Below the pieces are notes generated by a model, which had not been told where the DNA came from, searched no databases, and was given only the letters and a program-made list of their open reading frames with translations. The position numbers and the translations under genes are program-made. Positions 51,095 through 61,795 of a stretch of DNA of 64,000 bases are shown in pieces. The DNA is from Bin5 sp965208965 (GTDB taxonomy: Bacteria > Chloroflexota > Anaerolineae > Caldilineales > Caldilineaceae), in the NCBI GenBank assembly GCA_965208965.1, contig OZ242384.1, positions 5,146,001-5,210,000 of the forward strand. The letters run 5' to 3'. Within the stretch, counting starts at the first letter, position 1. Every line of letters begins with the position of its first letter.

Positions 51095-53370
51095 TTACCG
51101 GCCATCCGATAGCTGCAGGCTGGTCAGGACTGTCTCGGGCTCCCAGACGCCGAGTTCGACTGCGGGTTTCAACGTTTCAAAGTCGTAGACGACCAAGCGC
51201 AACTCATAGTCGCCGGGTGGGAGTTCTGAAGGGAATTCAAGAAAGTGAAGCGTATCGACCGGTTCGTCTGCCTGCCAGTTGTACGTGGCAAGAGCTTTCG
51301 AGTTTTCGAGGACAGCATCATATTGATAAACCACACTGCCCTCAGAATCGTGCAGGCGCAGCGAGATTGAATAGATGACTTCCAGATCGGGGGCGATCGT
51401 CCAATTCATTGCAACCCACCAGGCGCGATCTTGGTCTAAATGTAACTCTTGATTCAAGGAAAACTGCTCTGTGCCTTGTCCAAGCGCAAACCCATGCAAG
51501 GAAATGCCGCCATCGTAGTGAACTGTCAGAGGAACCTGATGTTCATAATATGTCCAGGGGCGATCCTGTTCAATATCCGTGTAGCTGTGGATCTGAAAGC
51601 CGTCATGGCTTTCGCTCTTCAGCCAGCGCCCATACTTTTCGAGAATAATGGTGACTTGCCGGTCGGAGTGGGCATTTCCTCCAACGAGACTGTTGTCCCA
51701 GTCCACATAGTGAACCGTGGAAACCTGCTCCAGCGCGGCAAGCGCAGATTCGATCTTCGGCGCCAGATTGTGCGTTGTAGTCGCCTGAATAATGCGGATT
51801 GGCGCGTCACCTGTATATAGGAATTCAAAACTGTGGTGCATGCTGGCTTCGTGGTGCCATGCATAGTCAGAAATCACCCCGATCAGATAGACGGCATCGG
51901 TTGTGGACTGTTGTTCGTTCAAGCCATGGGCCAGATCTGTCCAGATTGACTCGTATGCCTCGTTTAGTTCGGGTGCGGCCGCCCACTCTTGGAAATAAGC
52001 ACGAAACGTAAACAGACCCTGAACCAAGACAAGGCAACTGACCAGGGCCGTGGCGGAAATCGCCCCTTTTACCTCATTGTCCGGGAAAAATCGATCCCTC
52101 AAGAATCGAAACGCTTCCCAAAGTCCGACACTTATGAGTAGATAAACAGACGGCAATGCCCCTATGATGCGTACAGTATTGGGTGAAGGGATGTGGTCTA
52201 CAGCCAAGGTTGCCGGCAGAGTAAGTACGCCAAGCCAGATCAGTAGCAGTCGATGCGAAGGACGCTGCTGCCAGCGCCATACGGACATCGCTACGCCAAG
52301 CCCAAAGAGGCACATCTCCCATGGATGCAGCATTGGGCGGCCGGCGTAATTGTGTCGCCAGTTCTGGTCACCGCGGAATCCGAAGTTCAGCAGATATCCC
52401 CACACGTTTCCCCAGAATGTTTCCAAAGGAGTTCCCTGACTCCGACTTGGATCGAATAACCAGAGTTGGCTGGCGCGCATGAGCAAGTGTTCAGGATGCA
52501 GAACGAAATAGATAAAAAGGGGTGCTGCAACCAGGACGGCCGGGCACACAAAGGCTGCTACCCACTTCAACTCTTTTCGCAGGTGAGATGCGTGGATAAA
52601 GGACAGAGAATGGCCCAGGCCCTTCTTGCTTGGCGAAGCTGCAAGGTAACGGCTCCGAATCGACATTGCAAGGGTCAAGCCAAAGAAAATGAACAGAAAG
52701 GGCGTGAACCTGGCCGGAGTATAGCTGTACGCGACCAGACCAGTACATGCGCCTGCCAGCGCGACCTGCCACCAGGCTCCAGTGTGACGGACCCGATGAT
52801 TCCACGCCCACCAGAGCAGTGCCAAGCCAAGAGTCAACAGGAGTGTGGCAAGAGTTGAATTCTGAACGCAGTGCGGCCCAGCACGGTCTGGGAGAGGGAG
52901 ACGGTCAGGAAGCCAGCTGCAGCCCCGCCAACCAACAGCCCGCGCCATGGGGTGGCCCGACTAGCCTCATCGTCGTGGCCAAAGAGCAGTCGTCCCAGCC
53001 AAAAGACGGCAAAGACCGTGCCTGCGCTGCACACTGCCGTCGGCAGTCGAACAGCCAGTTCCGTTCGTCCAAAGATGGAGACGGCCAATGCAACCAAATA
53101 GATTCCCAGCCACTCCCGCCCATTGCTCTTATCAGGAAAAAAAATTCTGTGTTCACCTTGCAAGACTTGGAGTGCATCCAACCCGTTTGCCCCTGCATCA
53201 AAGTAAAGTCCGGGCGGAAGTTCGCTTAGGCGATGAAAGCGAAGAATGACAACGGCCAGCGTAAGAAAGAAGAGGATCCCTACAGTTGCCAGTGTAAGGC
53301 GAAAGCGCTTATCTCCTGACATTTGGGCAAATCTATTCGAATTGGGTCCAGAAGATGGAAATTCAGACAT
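51095..53370 (-). pseudogene. GT39-like membrane glycosyltransferase, paralogue 2, frameshifted
   Basis: The first part (53370 to a TGA at 52834) aligns with the start of paralogues 1 and 3 as far as LGRTAFRIQLLPHS; the second part (from about 52850 to 51095) resumes in another frame with LLLTLGLALLWWAW and continues to the end. The shift of one base lies within about 15 bases ahead of the TGA. In addition, the first loop reads LYFDAGANGLDALQVLQGEH, with Ala where both paralogues have the second acidic residue Glu. Two separate defects suggest true loss of function rather than only a sequencing error. Restored, the protein would have about 750 residues. Confidence 0.82.
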
Positions 53371-53448
53371 TCTCTCTTTTCGGACTTCCCGTCACTATCT
53401 TTCGTCGCTGTGCTGTATACGCGTGTATACCTCACCCGTCGGTGTTTT

Positions 53449-55872
53449 TCACTTCGGCAGCACTTCAAGCGTTCCGATTTCCAGGCGAGCATTGCTGCCA
53501 TTCACGGGCATGAGCGGTTCGTGGGATATATCAGGAAAGTAGAGGCCGGCGACGAGCCGATACGTTCCCGGGGACAGCGTTTCCGGGACCGTAATGTAAT
53601 GTGTCGAATTCAAAACCAGTCCAGGCACCCAGCGAGGATAGGGCGTGTATTGTCCTCCTGGGGGGCCATCATGTTGCGAGACTCCCATCCCTCTCTCGTC
53701 GACCAAATGAACAAATGCGCTTACTGGAACCCCTGCAGTTTTCACGGCCCACGTAAGTTGAATCTGCGCCACTTCGCCGGCGCGAGCGGGCACTGGGAGT
53801 CGCACGCCCTCCAGTCGGATGTTTCCGTAATCGGCACCAATTGGTGAGACCTCCCAAGTGCGGTCGGCAATTCCTGAAGCCACCGTGGCGATTGCCACGC
53901 CGACTGCAAGCCATCCACCCAGGAGCCAGTACCGCCGGCAGGAAAGAAGGATGGTTCTTCCTCCCGATCTTCTTGTCACCGGCCCTTTGGATTCAACATA
54001 CAGCATCGCAAATACCACTAACCAACCTACACTCGTTAGTAGTCGGCCAAACCATACCGAAGGTGAAGGGCTCCATGAAAACACAACGTCGTATGTGCCG
54101 GGCGGGACTTCAACGCTTGCGAGAGATAGTTGGCCGGCTGGCTCAACTTTCGCCTGTATTCCGTCGAGCCAGACCCGCCAGGAAGGGAAGTAGAATTGGT
54201 GTATCAGCAGACGCAAGGCCTTTTGTGTTGTGACCTGGAATTCATGGTGTAGGAGGCCCGTTTGAACCGGCTCAACGGCTAGAGATTCATTAGACTCTGA
54301 CATCGGCGCCTGTTCCCACAGAAGCCCGCCAAGATGACGACCATCGGCTACGAACCAGACAGGCAAGAACTGCCGATGCCAGAATCCCATCCTTTTCCCT
54401 TGCTCATCAAATTGCCAGTGTTGGGCGTTCACGTAGCGCAGAGATTGGGCCGAAAGCTCCTGTTCACGCGAGCCGTTGCCGGTTGGATAGTCCAATCCAA
54501 CAATTGAATAGATCGATATGAACGTTGCAAGAATGGTGAAGACAATATGAGCTGTGCTCGCCGACATGCCTCGCGTTCTAATTGGGTACTCTAAGCAAGC
54601 TGCCAAGAGCAACGGCGTGCCAAAAGCAACGAACAGCTGCCAGCGCCAAGGGAACTGTAGTTTTTCTAATATAAATTCGGCGCTTTCCCACAGGAAGAAA
54701 CTAGATGACGTGGTCAGCCAAGCTACCAGAATCGTTGATAACAATGTAACAAGAGTGAAGAGACGAAGTTCCCCCTCTTTTGCGGCCAGCGCAACATACA
54801 TTGCAGCAATGCCGATTGGAATGGAATAAATGGGCAGGAAAAACGTAGGTTGGTCAGAGTATCTGTAGGAATAGATGAGAAAAGGCTCGAAGAGATCTCT
54901 CCACCCTGCCATGTGGTCCATCCATGTGCCGAGAGAATGCCCCTTGCCAACTAGCACCCAATTCAATTCAAACAGGACTGGAATGGTGAACCAGGATGTC
55001 AGGAGAATCCCCACAACTGCAAGCGCGGTCACAGTGAATCCAGTAGAGATTAGCGGGACTATCCCTGCGCGATGCTGAAGGAGGCCTAAGATGGTAAGCA
55101 CGATTGCGAAGACAATTACCGTCATAAGCGCTGTCAAGGTATGTGTCAGAATGAGACAGGCAAAGGCAATACCAGCTTTAGCCAACGGTGTGTAGAATGG
55201 ACGCCATCCCCGCTCAAGGCATTCTGGTTCAGCCCTGCGTGCAACATTTCGCTGCGGGCGCGCCGCCACGGCTTGAATGCCGTACAGTGCAATCAGAGGC
55301 AGCCAAATAAATGCAGTGAGTTCAGGAAATGCGCCCCTTTCGAAAAGATCTATCATGCGATAGGGATGAAACTGATAGCAGATAACGCAGAGGGCGGCTG
55401 GCCAAACCGAGAAAAACAGGCGCGCGAGGCGAAACATCCACCATGCCGAGAGTGTAAATCCGAGCACTATGGGTAGACGTACGCTCAGCACCATGTCCAG
55501 CCCAGCTAGATTCAGGAGAGCAGAGGGATAATAGAATAAAGGAGGGTAATAGTTGAGGAGAGGGTAGCCATACCCGAAATTGTAATCTGGAAACCAGCGT
55601 GGATAGAGCACGCCTGCGCGCAGCGCATCTGCTAACGCACGAATCCGGTGCATGTGAATCAGTCCGTCGTGGGTTGAAGAGGGCCAAGCATTTGTCAACC
55701 AGAGGATCAGTACAGAGGAGGACACCGCCAGACACAGGACCACTATGCGGTCATGTTGGACCGTCGCCTTCATTTCGCGTTTGGCGGGTTTTTCGCGTGA
55801 AGCGTCAAGTTGAATCTTCCTGTATGGGACTCTAACCGGGAGACCGAGACACTGTAGCAATGTTCTCTTCAT
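53449..55872 (-). CDS. PTPS-related (YfhO-like) polytopic membrane protein
   Basis: The 807-residue membrane protein has STHDGLIHMHRIRALADALRAG and YPRWFPDYNFGYGYPLLNYYPP after the first helix, the signature of the so-called 6-pyruvoyl-tetrahydropterin synthase-related membrane proteins, thought to be GT-C-type glycosyltransferases. About twelve helices precede a soluble domain. The C-terminus has a beta-rich part with VPPGTYDVVFSWSPS and a second beta domain (LSPGTYRLVAGLYFPD). The ATG overlaps the stop of the upstream GT39 paralogue by four bases (ATGA), so they are translationally coupled. An internal Met at 55773 is a weaker start. Confidence 0.83.
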   Translation of the reverse strand: MKRTLLQCLGLPVRVPYRKIQLDASREKPAKREMKATVQHDRIVVLCLAVSSSVLILWLTNAWPSSTHDGLIHMHRIRALADALRAGVLYPRWFPDYNFGYGYPLLNYYPPLFYYPSALLNLAGLDMVLSVRLPIVLGFTLSAWWMFRLARLFFSVWPAALCVICYQFHPYRMIDLFERGAFPELTAFIWLPLIALYGIQAVAARPQRNVARRAEPECLERGWRPFYTPLAKAGIAFACLILTHTLTALMTVIVFAIVLTILGLLQHRAGIVPLISTGFTVTALAVVGILLTSWFTIPVLFELNWVLVGKGHSLGTWMDHMAGWRDLFEPFLIYSYRYSDQPTFFLPIYSIPIGIAAMYVALAAKEGELRLFTLVTLLSTILVAWLTTSSSFFLWESAEFILEKLQFPWRWQLFVAFGTPLLLAACLEYPIRTRGMSASTAHIVFTILATFISIYSIVGLDYPTGNGSREQELSAQSLRYVNAQHWQFDEQGKRMGFWHRQFLPVWFVADGRHLGGLLWEQAPMSESNESLAVEPVQTGLLHHEFQVTTQKALRLLIHQFYFPSWRVWLDGIQAKVEPAGQLSLASVEVPPGTYDVVFSWSPSPSVWFGRLLTSVGWLVVFAMLYVESKGPVTRRSGGRTILLSCRRYWLLGGWLAVGVAIATVASGIADRTWEVSPIGADYGNIRLEGVRLPVPARAGEVAQIQLTWAVKTAGVPVSAFVHLVDERGMGVSQHDGPPGGQYTPYPRWVPGLVLNSTHYITVPETLSPGTYRLVAGLYFPDISHEPLMPVNGSNARLEIGTLEVLPK

Positions 55873-58043
55873 TCTACCTGCAGAAACCCCAGGACAGCCT
55901 CAGGCTTCCAGACGCCGAGTTCAACCGTTGGTTGCAATGTCTCATAGTCATAGACGATCAGGCGTAGCTCGTATTCGCCGGGCTTGAGATCCCGCGGAAT
56001 TTCCATGTGGTAGAGCGTTTCGACCGGCTGCTCCGGGGACCAATCATTTGTGCGTGAGTGGTTCGGGTTAAGAAGGACAATGTCCCTCTGGTAGACGCCG
56101 CCACCTTCGGAATCGTGCAGACGGAGCGATACGGCGAATTCAGTACCTAAGCCGGGGGCAGTCTGCCACTTCTTGGCGATCCAGAAAGTGCGTTCCGGTC
56201 CCAGATTGATCTGTTGCTGCGTGGAAAGTTGCGTGTCCCCCTGGCCTAGGGCGATTCCCAAAAGAGAAATGCCCCCGTCATAGTCGACAGACGGCGGCCC
56301 CAAACTTTCATAGAAAGTCCACGAATTATCGAGAGCGATGTCGGAGAAGGTGTGAACCTGAAAGTAGGTGTGTTGTTTGCTTCCAAGATATGTGCCGTAT
56401 TTCTCCAGGAGAGCAACAGTGTATTCTTCACCTCCGCCTATCCATCCCAGCTCGTCGTTCCAGTCCACAACCTTCACGCTGGATACCACTTCGTTGGATG
56501 CGAGGATGGATTCGATTGTCTGAGGGAGATGCGTCATGGTGGAATGAATGACGTGTGCAGGCGCCTCACCATGGTAGAGGTAGTCGAAGCCGTAATGGCC
56601 ATTCGACAGGTGATAGGGAATCAGGTAGACCGACTCTGCATCAGGCGGCTGCTGGTTCAGTATCTGGGCTGCCTCTGCCATTTCCGCGTCTGCTGCGGCG
56701 AAATACTGAGGCGTTCCCACCCACTCGTGAAAATAGGTACGATAGGCGAACATGCCTTGTACCAGAATGAAACCGGTGACGAGAAGACCCACGGCAGCAG
56801 CGGCGGTCGCGTTGTTGAAAGAGATACGCCCCTTCAAGAGGCGAAACGTTTCCCATATGCCGACGCCCACCAGGAGGTAAGCGGCCGGGGCGGCACCGAT
56901 TATACGCAAAGAGTTTGGCCCGTTGCCTCTGTTGTAGGCCAACATTGCCGGAAGCAGCATGACAACCAGCCAGATCAGAAGCAGTCGAAAGGCAGGTCGT
57001 CTTCGCCAGCCCCACAGGGACAAACCAACGCCGGCCCAAAAGAAAAGAGCCTCCCACAGACTAAGCAGAGGCTTTCCTGCGAAGTTGTACTCTTCATTCC
57101 GATCTCCCACAGCGCCGAAGATCAGAAGATAGTCCACCACGTTGTTCAGGAACGCCCCCAATTGTGTCCGGTGATTATCCAGTGAGAGTGAGATTTCCCT
57201 GCTGCGAAAGAAGAATTCTTCGGGATGGAGGATGAAATACGTTAGAATCGGCGCTGCCACCAGGCCGGCGGCGGCGGCGAAAACGCCAGCCTTGGGCCAC
57301 TCGGTCACTACTCTTGCCCTGGCGACAGATCCGAAGGGAATCAGGAAACTGAGCCCAAAGAGGAGGTACAGGAAAGGCGCCATACGGGCCGGAATGTAGG
57401 TGTACAGGAGCAGGCCCGCGCTTGCCCCAGCCAGAGCCAGACCCCACCATGACGCTTTGCGATTGCCTGAATGGCCCCACGACCGCCAGAGCAGCGCCAG
57501 ACTAAGCGTCAGAATCAGGGGCAGAAAATTTGCTCTGAACCCGCCGCGTGCAAGGAACGTCTGGCCTATGGAAGCCGCCATCAGACCTGCCCCAATTCCA
57601 GCCACAGTAAGTCCCCGCCAGGGCCTGGGCTTCCCGCTCTGTTCGTCTCTCCCAAACAGGAGCAGGCCCAGCCAGAAAACGGCAAAGACGGCCCCAGCGC
57701 TGGCCAAAGCCGGCGGCAGATGAAAGGCGAGCAGCGAAGGACCTAGAAAGTGCGTGGCGAGCGCGGTAGCGTAGATTGCCAGGGCCTCGCGGCCGCTTGC
57801 CTTTTCGGCAAAGAATACATTGTGCCGCCCCTGCAAGACCTGCAGGGCGTCCACGCCGTTTGCCCCTTCATCGTTGATGATGCCATGTGGGACGTCTGAG
57901 AGTCGATAGAGACGCATCTGAACGACAACAACGGTCAGGGCAATTGCGATTGCCACAGCAACCAGAGGAACGAACTTCCAATCATTCCTCTGATACTTTG
58001 TCACGTTGTGAGAAGATTGACCAGCTGAAATCCTATCAGGCAT
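55869..58043 (-). CDS. GT39-like membrane glycosyltransferase, paralogue 3
   Basis: The 724-residue protein has a first membrane helix (LVAVAIAIALTVVVV), then DVPHGIINDEGANGVDALQV, with the acidic pair of GT-C enzymes, then about ten helices and a soluble C-terminal domain that shares its ending (PGEYELRLIVYDYETLQPTV split) with paralogues 1 and 2. It is the first gene of the block and intact. The three paralogues share the C-terminal beta-sandwich ending in a VELGVW motif, so they arose by tandem duplication and the PTPS-related gene sits between copies 2 and 3. They probably act on cell-surface glycans. Confidence 0.86.
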   Translation of the reverse strand: MPDRISAGQSSHNVTKYQRNDWKFVPLVAVAIAIALTVVVVQMRLYRLSDVPHGIINDEGANGVDALQVLQGRHNVFFAEKASGREALAIYATALATHFLGPSLLAFHLPPALASAGAVFAVFWLGLLLFGRDEQSGKPRPWRGLTVAGIGAGLMAASIGQTFLARGGFRANFLPLILTLSLALLWRSWGHSGNRKASWWGLALAGASAGLLLYTYIPARMAPFLYLLFGLSFLIPFGSVARARVVTEWPKAGVFAAAAGLVAAPILTYFILHPEEFFFRSREISLSLDNHRTQLGAFLNNVVDYLLIFGAVGDRNEEYNFAGKPLLSLWEALFFWAGVGLSLWGWRRRPAFRLLLIWLVVMLLPAMLAYNRGNGPNSLRIIGAAPAAYLLVGVGIWETFRLLKGRISFNNATAAAAVGLLVTGFILVQGMFAYRTYFHEWVGTPQYFAAADAEMAEAAQILNQQPPDAESVYLIPYHLSNGHYGFDYLYHGEAPAHVIHSTMTHLPQTIESILASNEVVSSVKVVDWNDELGWIGGGEEYTVALLEKYGTYLGSKQHTYFQVHTFSDIALDNSWTFYESLGPPSVDYDGGISLLGIALGQGDTQLSTQQQINLGPERTFWIAKKWQTAPGLGTEFAVSLRLHDSEGGGVYQRDIVLLNPNHSRTNDWSPEQPVETLYHMEIPRDLKPGEYELRLIVYDYETLQPTVELGVWKPEAVLGFLQVE

Positions 58044-58308
58044 CTCTTGCTCTCGACAGTCTTCCTCTCCATGACCCGGCCGTAGGGTTTACCTGGAAGC
58101 CGGATGAACAGGTCTGAGAGAAAGGGCCTCCGTCCGAAGAATCGGAATCGCCGGAGACGTTACCGGAGGGTCGGAAAAAAACGACGAGGCGAGACCAGAA
58201 TAGAAGGTCCTGGGTCGCCGGACTTCCTTCTGGCTCAACTGCGTCTCACGATGGGGTCTCGTGAGTTGCCGGACCGGGGACTAAGGGGTTCCAGTGAAGT
58301 ATCAACCG

Positions 58309-59415
58309 TTACGGCAGACTCTTGTCGTGATGGCTAAGGGGTTCGGCCCCGTCTGCGGTGACAAGGAAGGCGTCTTCCAAGCGAACGGCGGTAACGCCCG
58401 GGATATAGATTCCCGGCTCCAGCATAATCACGTTGCCTTCCTGGAACTGCTCCTGATTGTAGGGGACGATTCGGGGCGCTTCGTGGCCGGTCAGTCCGAT
58501 TCCGTGGCCGGTGTGGTGAGGATAGACGTCGTAACCGCCAGCAGCCATAAAGCTGCGTACTTTTTCGTCCACTTCTCTGGCGACCTCGCCCGGCCGGATC
58601 AGAGAGACGGCGTAGGCAAGGGCTTCCTCAACGAAGTTGTGCAGTTCAATTTGCTGGGCCGTTGGCTGATCGGCATAGTAGGTAGCGCAGCTGTCGGTCC
58701 AGTAGCCGTCAACCACGACGCTCAGGTCGAGAATGAAGGCATCGTTGGCAATGATTTCAAAGTCCAGGGGCGCGGCGCTCATGTTCGCCGGTCGATGGCC
58801 GACGATGCAATCATTGCCCATCTGCATCCACTTGCCTGCCTCACGCTCCACAGCCGTCTGCACTTCGGTCCAAACGTCGATCTCGCGCTGGCCCAGACGC
58901 ACGGCTTTGCGGCCGGCTTCGTGACCGATTGTTGTAAGGCGGAAGCCCTCGCGGATGCGGGCCAATTCCTCCTCGGTTTTCACTGCGCGCAACGGCAACA
59001 ACCAGCCTTCAAGCGAGCGATGTTCGCTGCATGGAAACGCCTCGCGGAGCGCTTGCCACAGGCCCAGCGCAAGGCTTTTTTCCTCAACACCAACCTGACC
59101 GGAAAGCCCATTGATGCCCGCGACAACCTCCCGCAATGCTTCCGCCAGCCGGGCAGGAGCGTCGATCGGCTGTTGAATCGTATAGCCGACAATCGGAACG
59201 TACGAGCAACCGGTTTCGCCGCCAAAAACAGAGGCTTCGCCATATCCTTCATCGGCCAGCAGCGTGAAGTTGCCGCGGTCGAAGATAAGCAAGGCGGGCG
59301 GGGACAGACTCAGGCCTGTCAGCCAGCGAACACTGTCGATATCGGAGAAGAGCGCCAGTTCGACACCGGCTTCGTCAAGCATCCGGGTCGTCCGCTCTCT
59401 TTGCTGTTTATGCAT
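58309..59415 (-). CDS. M24 family metallopeptidase (Xaa-Pro aminopeptidase-like)
   Basis: The 368-residue protein has a creatinase-like N-terminal domain (about 1-140) and a pita-bread catalytic domain. The metal ligands are all present: Asp in ILDLSVVVDGYWTD (two), His in HHTGHGIGLTGHE, Glu in MLEPGIYIPG and Glu in VRLEDAFLV. It should remove N-terminal residues ahead of proline or act on related amides. It has no signal peptide. It is 87 bases beyond the end of the HpcH/HpaI aldolase gene on the same strand and may be transcribed with it. Creatinase-type activities are an alternative. Confidence 0.9.
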   Translation of the reverse strand: MHKQQRERTTRMLDEAGVELALFSDIDSVRWLTGLSLSPPALLIFDRGNFTLLADEGYGEASVFGGETGCSYVPIVGYTIQQPIDAPARLAEALREVVAGINGLSGQVGVEEKSLALGLWQALREAFPCSEHRSLEGWLLPLRAVKTEEELARIREGFRLTTIGHEAGRKAVRLGQREIDVWTEVQTAVEREAGKWMQMGNDCIVGHRPANMSAAPLDFEIIANDAFILDLSVVVDGYWTDSCATYYADQPTAQQIELHNFVEEALAYAVSLIRPGEVAREVDEKVRSFMAAGGYDVYPHHTGHGIGLTGHEAPRIVPYNQEQFQEGNVIMLEPGIYIPGVTAVRLEDAFLVTADGAEPLSHHDKSLP

Positions 59416-59502
59416 TGCGACTTAACGTCCTTGTCCTCGGTTACATGGCTAGCGATGGCGAAAAACGGTCCAGTCTTCAGGGACTGGAGACCAACATTCA
59501 TT

Positions 59503-60384
59503 CTACCACGGCATCTGGCGCTTGGAATACTCCCTACCGATGCGGGCCGCCTCCTCGGTTGCCGAGCCGACCATCACGCCTTCATCGATGCGTTCCGCGA
59601 CATCATGAGGACGCACTCCGTTGAGGAAGAAGACGCCGGCCGCGTCGCAGGCCGACTTCACGCGGGCACGGGCCGCGCTCATTTCTGTCGGATAGGGCGG
59701 GTCGTGGGCGTCAGGATGGCCGAGGCTCATGCCCATATCACCGGGGCCCCACTCGGCGAAAGCGATGCCGGGCACGGCCGCGCTGGCTTCAGCGTTCGCC
59801 AAGGCGCGGCGGTTTTCGATCTTGAGACCGAGCATGATTTCGCCTTCGGGATTCAGCGGCCAGACGTCCGCCCGCCGAACGTATTCCTGGGGCGACACGC
59901 CCCAGATGGCGGCGGCGTAGGACTGTCCTCCTGCGCCCCTTCGCCCCTGGGTCAGCCCGTTGGGGCCGTCGGAGAGGCCGATTGCGTGGACGGGATAGCG
60001 GGAGGACTCGACGAAGACGCGGACCGCGCCGGGCGTCTCCGCATGACAGAGCAGTATCCCGTGAACGCCGCGCGCCAAGACCTGTTTGACCATCCAGGCG
60101 TTGGCTCGCATCACGTTTTCGTCGGTCCCGTCGGTAGGCAGCGTGCAGATGACCGCGGGGGTCCTGTGCCCGCTGCGCGTCGTGCCCGCATTGGCCAACC
60201 CCTGCATGAACTCACCCAGCCCTACAGGGTTGAAGGCGCCATGCTCAAACTCGACCATCAGATAGTCGGCCCAGGTGTCTCGGTGGGCGATGCCATTTTC
60301 GTAGGTCAGTCCACCGCGGACGCCGGTGTAGTAGATTGGCTGGCCAGCCTCCAACAACTCGATCGCTCTGTTTATGCGCGGCAT
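59503..60384 (-). CDS. HpcH/HpaI aldolase/citrate lyase family protein
   Basis: The 293-residue protein is a TIM-barrel aldolase. The metal-binding region includes VEFEHGAFNP near residue 44, ILLCHAETPGAVRVF, LGLKIENRRA and FAEWGPGDMGMSLGH. Such enzymes cleave or form 2-keto-3-deoxy or 4-hydroxy-2-oxo acids with pyruvate as one product. It lies 49 bases after E2 in the second oxoacid dehydrogenase operon: pyruvate released by the aldolase could feed that complex. The exact substrate is unknown. Confidence 0.85.
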   Translation of the reverse strand: MPRINRAIELLEAGQPIYYTGVRGGLTYENGIAHRDTWADYLMVEFEHGAFNPVGLGEFMQGLANAGTTRSGHRTPAVICTLPTDGTDENVMRANAWMVKQVLARGVHGILLCHAETPGAVRVFVESSRYPVHAIGLSDGPNGLTQGRRGAGGQSYAAAIWGVSPQEYVRRADVWPLNPEGEIMLGLKIENRRALANAEASAAVPGIAFAEWGPGDMGMSLGHPDAHDPPYPTEMSAARARVKSACDAAGVFFLNGVRPHDVAERIDEGVMVGSATEEAARIGREYSKRQMPW

Positions 60385-60433
60385 TCAGTTTCCTCGCTCT
60401 GAAGTAAGGGATAGTGTCATTGGCAAAGCAGCT

Positions 60434-61741
60434 CTAAAGCGCCCGGAGGGGCTCTTCGATCATTCCGGCCAAGGAATCCAGAAACTGTGCGGCGCGGACG
60501 CCGTCGACGGCGCGGTGATCGCAGGAGAGGGTCAGGGTCATCATCGGGCGCACGGCGGGCTGCCCATCCACGGCCACGACGCGATCGGCGATACGGCCCA
60601 CCGCCAGGATCGCGGCCTGGGGCGGGTTAACAATTGCATTGAATGCATCCACACCAAACATGCCCAGATTACTGATGGTAAATGTACCGCCAGCGAAGTC
60701 GTTGGGCGTCAGTCCTCCGCTCCCTGCGCGTGCCACCAGGTCGGCCCTGCGGGCGGCGATCTCTTCGACGCGCAGGCGGTCTGCGCTGTGAACCACGGGT
60801 ACGAGCAGCCCTTCTTCGACAGCGATGGCCAGTCCGACGTTGATCTCAGGATTGGTGACGATATTGCCGTCATCCCAATAGGAGTTGAGGCCAGGAAAGC
60901 GGGCCAGTGAGAGCGCGGCCAGCTTGGTGAGCAGGTCCGTGTATGTGATCCTGGCCCCGTCAGAGGCGCCGGAGGCGAGGATTTCCCGCCAGTGGATCAA
61001 CTGGCTGGCGCTTACTTCGCGCACCAGATAGAAGTGGGGCACGCTGGTCCAACTGCCAGTCAGGCGTTCGGCCATAACCTGCCACATACGAGAAACGGGC
61101 TGCGTTTCGGGTTCGACCGCTGCAGGAGTATGCACGACAGGCGCGGGCGCTTCCGGAGCCGGCTGCGCTGACAGGGGAACGTCGGCGGCGAGCACGGCCC
61201 CTTCCGGACCGCTACCGGCAAGCGCTGCGAGATCCAAGCCCCTTTCGCGCGCCAGCCGGCGCGCCTTAGGCGAGGCAAGGACGCGAGAGCCGGAGCTGGT
61301 GGAGCGGATGTGGGCCTCCACGTCTTCCTTGGAAATGCGGCCGCCTGTACCCTGGACGTCTGCCAGATCGACGCCGTGTTGCGCGGCAATACGCGCCGCG
61401 ACGGGGCTGAAGGGGAGTGGGGCTGCTCCTCCATTCTCGGCTGCGGGCGTCTCCTTTGGTTCAGCCGCTACGGGCGGAGCGGGGGCTGCAGGAATCTCCT
61501 CCCCCTCAGCTGCGATCAGCCCGATCACCTGGCCAACGGGGACCTCATCGCCTTCCTGTGCGGTCACTGCGGTTAGGAGGCCGGAGGCGGGCGCTTCCAC
61601 CTGCACGTCCACCTTATCGGTTGCCACCTCCATCAGAGGCTCGCCAGCCGTGACCATCTCGCCTTCACTTTTAAGCCAACGCAGCAAGACGCCCACGTCC
61701 TGGGCCATCCCAAGAGCCGGCATTATCACTTCTTTGGGCAT
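60434..61741 (-). CDS. Dihydrolipoamide acyltransferase, E2 (second cluster), with two subunit-binding domains
   Basis: The 435-residue protein has a lipoyl domain (Lys43 in VATDKVDVQVEAP), two peripheral-subunit-binding domains (111-145, SPVAARIAAQHGVDL; 154-188, ASPKARRLARERGLDL), and a catalytic core whose His409 and Asp413 lie in SCDHRAVDG. The double binding domain matches the first cluster's E2. It is encoded with E1-beta and E1-alpha directly upstream. As for the first cluster, no E3 is present. The substrate may be pyruvate or a branched keto acid. Confidence 0.92.
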   Translation of the reverse strand: MPKEVIMPALGMAQDVGVLLRWLKSEGEMVTAGEPLMEVATDKVDVQVEAPASGLLTAVTAQEGDEVPVGQVIGLIAAEGEEIPAAPAPPVAAEPKETPAAENGGAAPLPFSPVAARIAAQHGVDLADVQGTGGRISKEDVEAHIRSTSSGSRVLASPKARRLARERGLDLAALAGSGPEGAVLAADVPLSAQPAPEAPAPVVHTPAAVEPETQPVSRMWQVMAERLTGSWTSVPHFYLVREVSASQLIHWREILASGASDGARITYTDLLTKLAALSLARFPGLNSYWDDGNIVTNPEINVGLAIAVEEGLLVPVVHSADRLRVEEIAARRADLVARAGSGGLTPNDFAGGTFTISNLGMFGVDAFNAIVNPPQAAILAVGRIADRVVAVDGQPAVRPMMTLTLSCDHRAVDGVRAAQFLDSLAGMIEEPLRAL

Positions 61742-61795
61742 GCAGTCCCCCTATTTGGGCGTACTCAGGTCAATAGTCCGGAAGGGCGGGCAATC

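Noticed and set aside
58294..60402. Plus-strand open frame of 702 codons across the M24 peptidase and aldolase genes
   Set aside because: It lies opposite two well-supported minus-strand genes and matches no known family, so it is a shadow frame.
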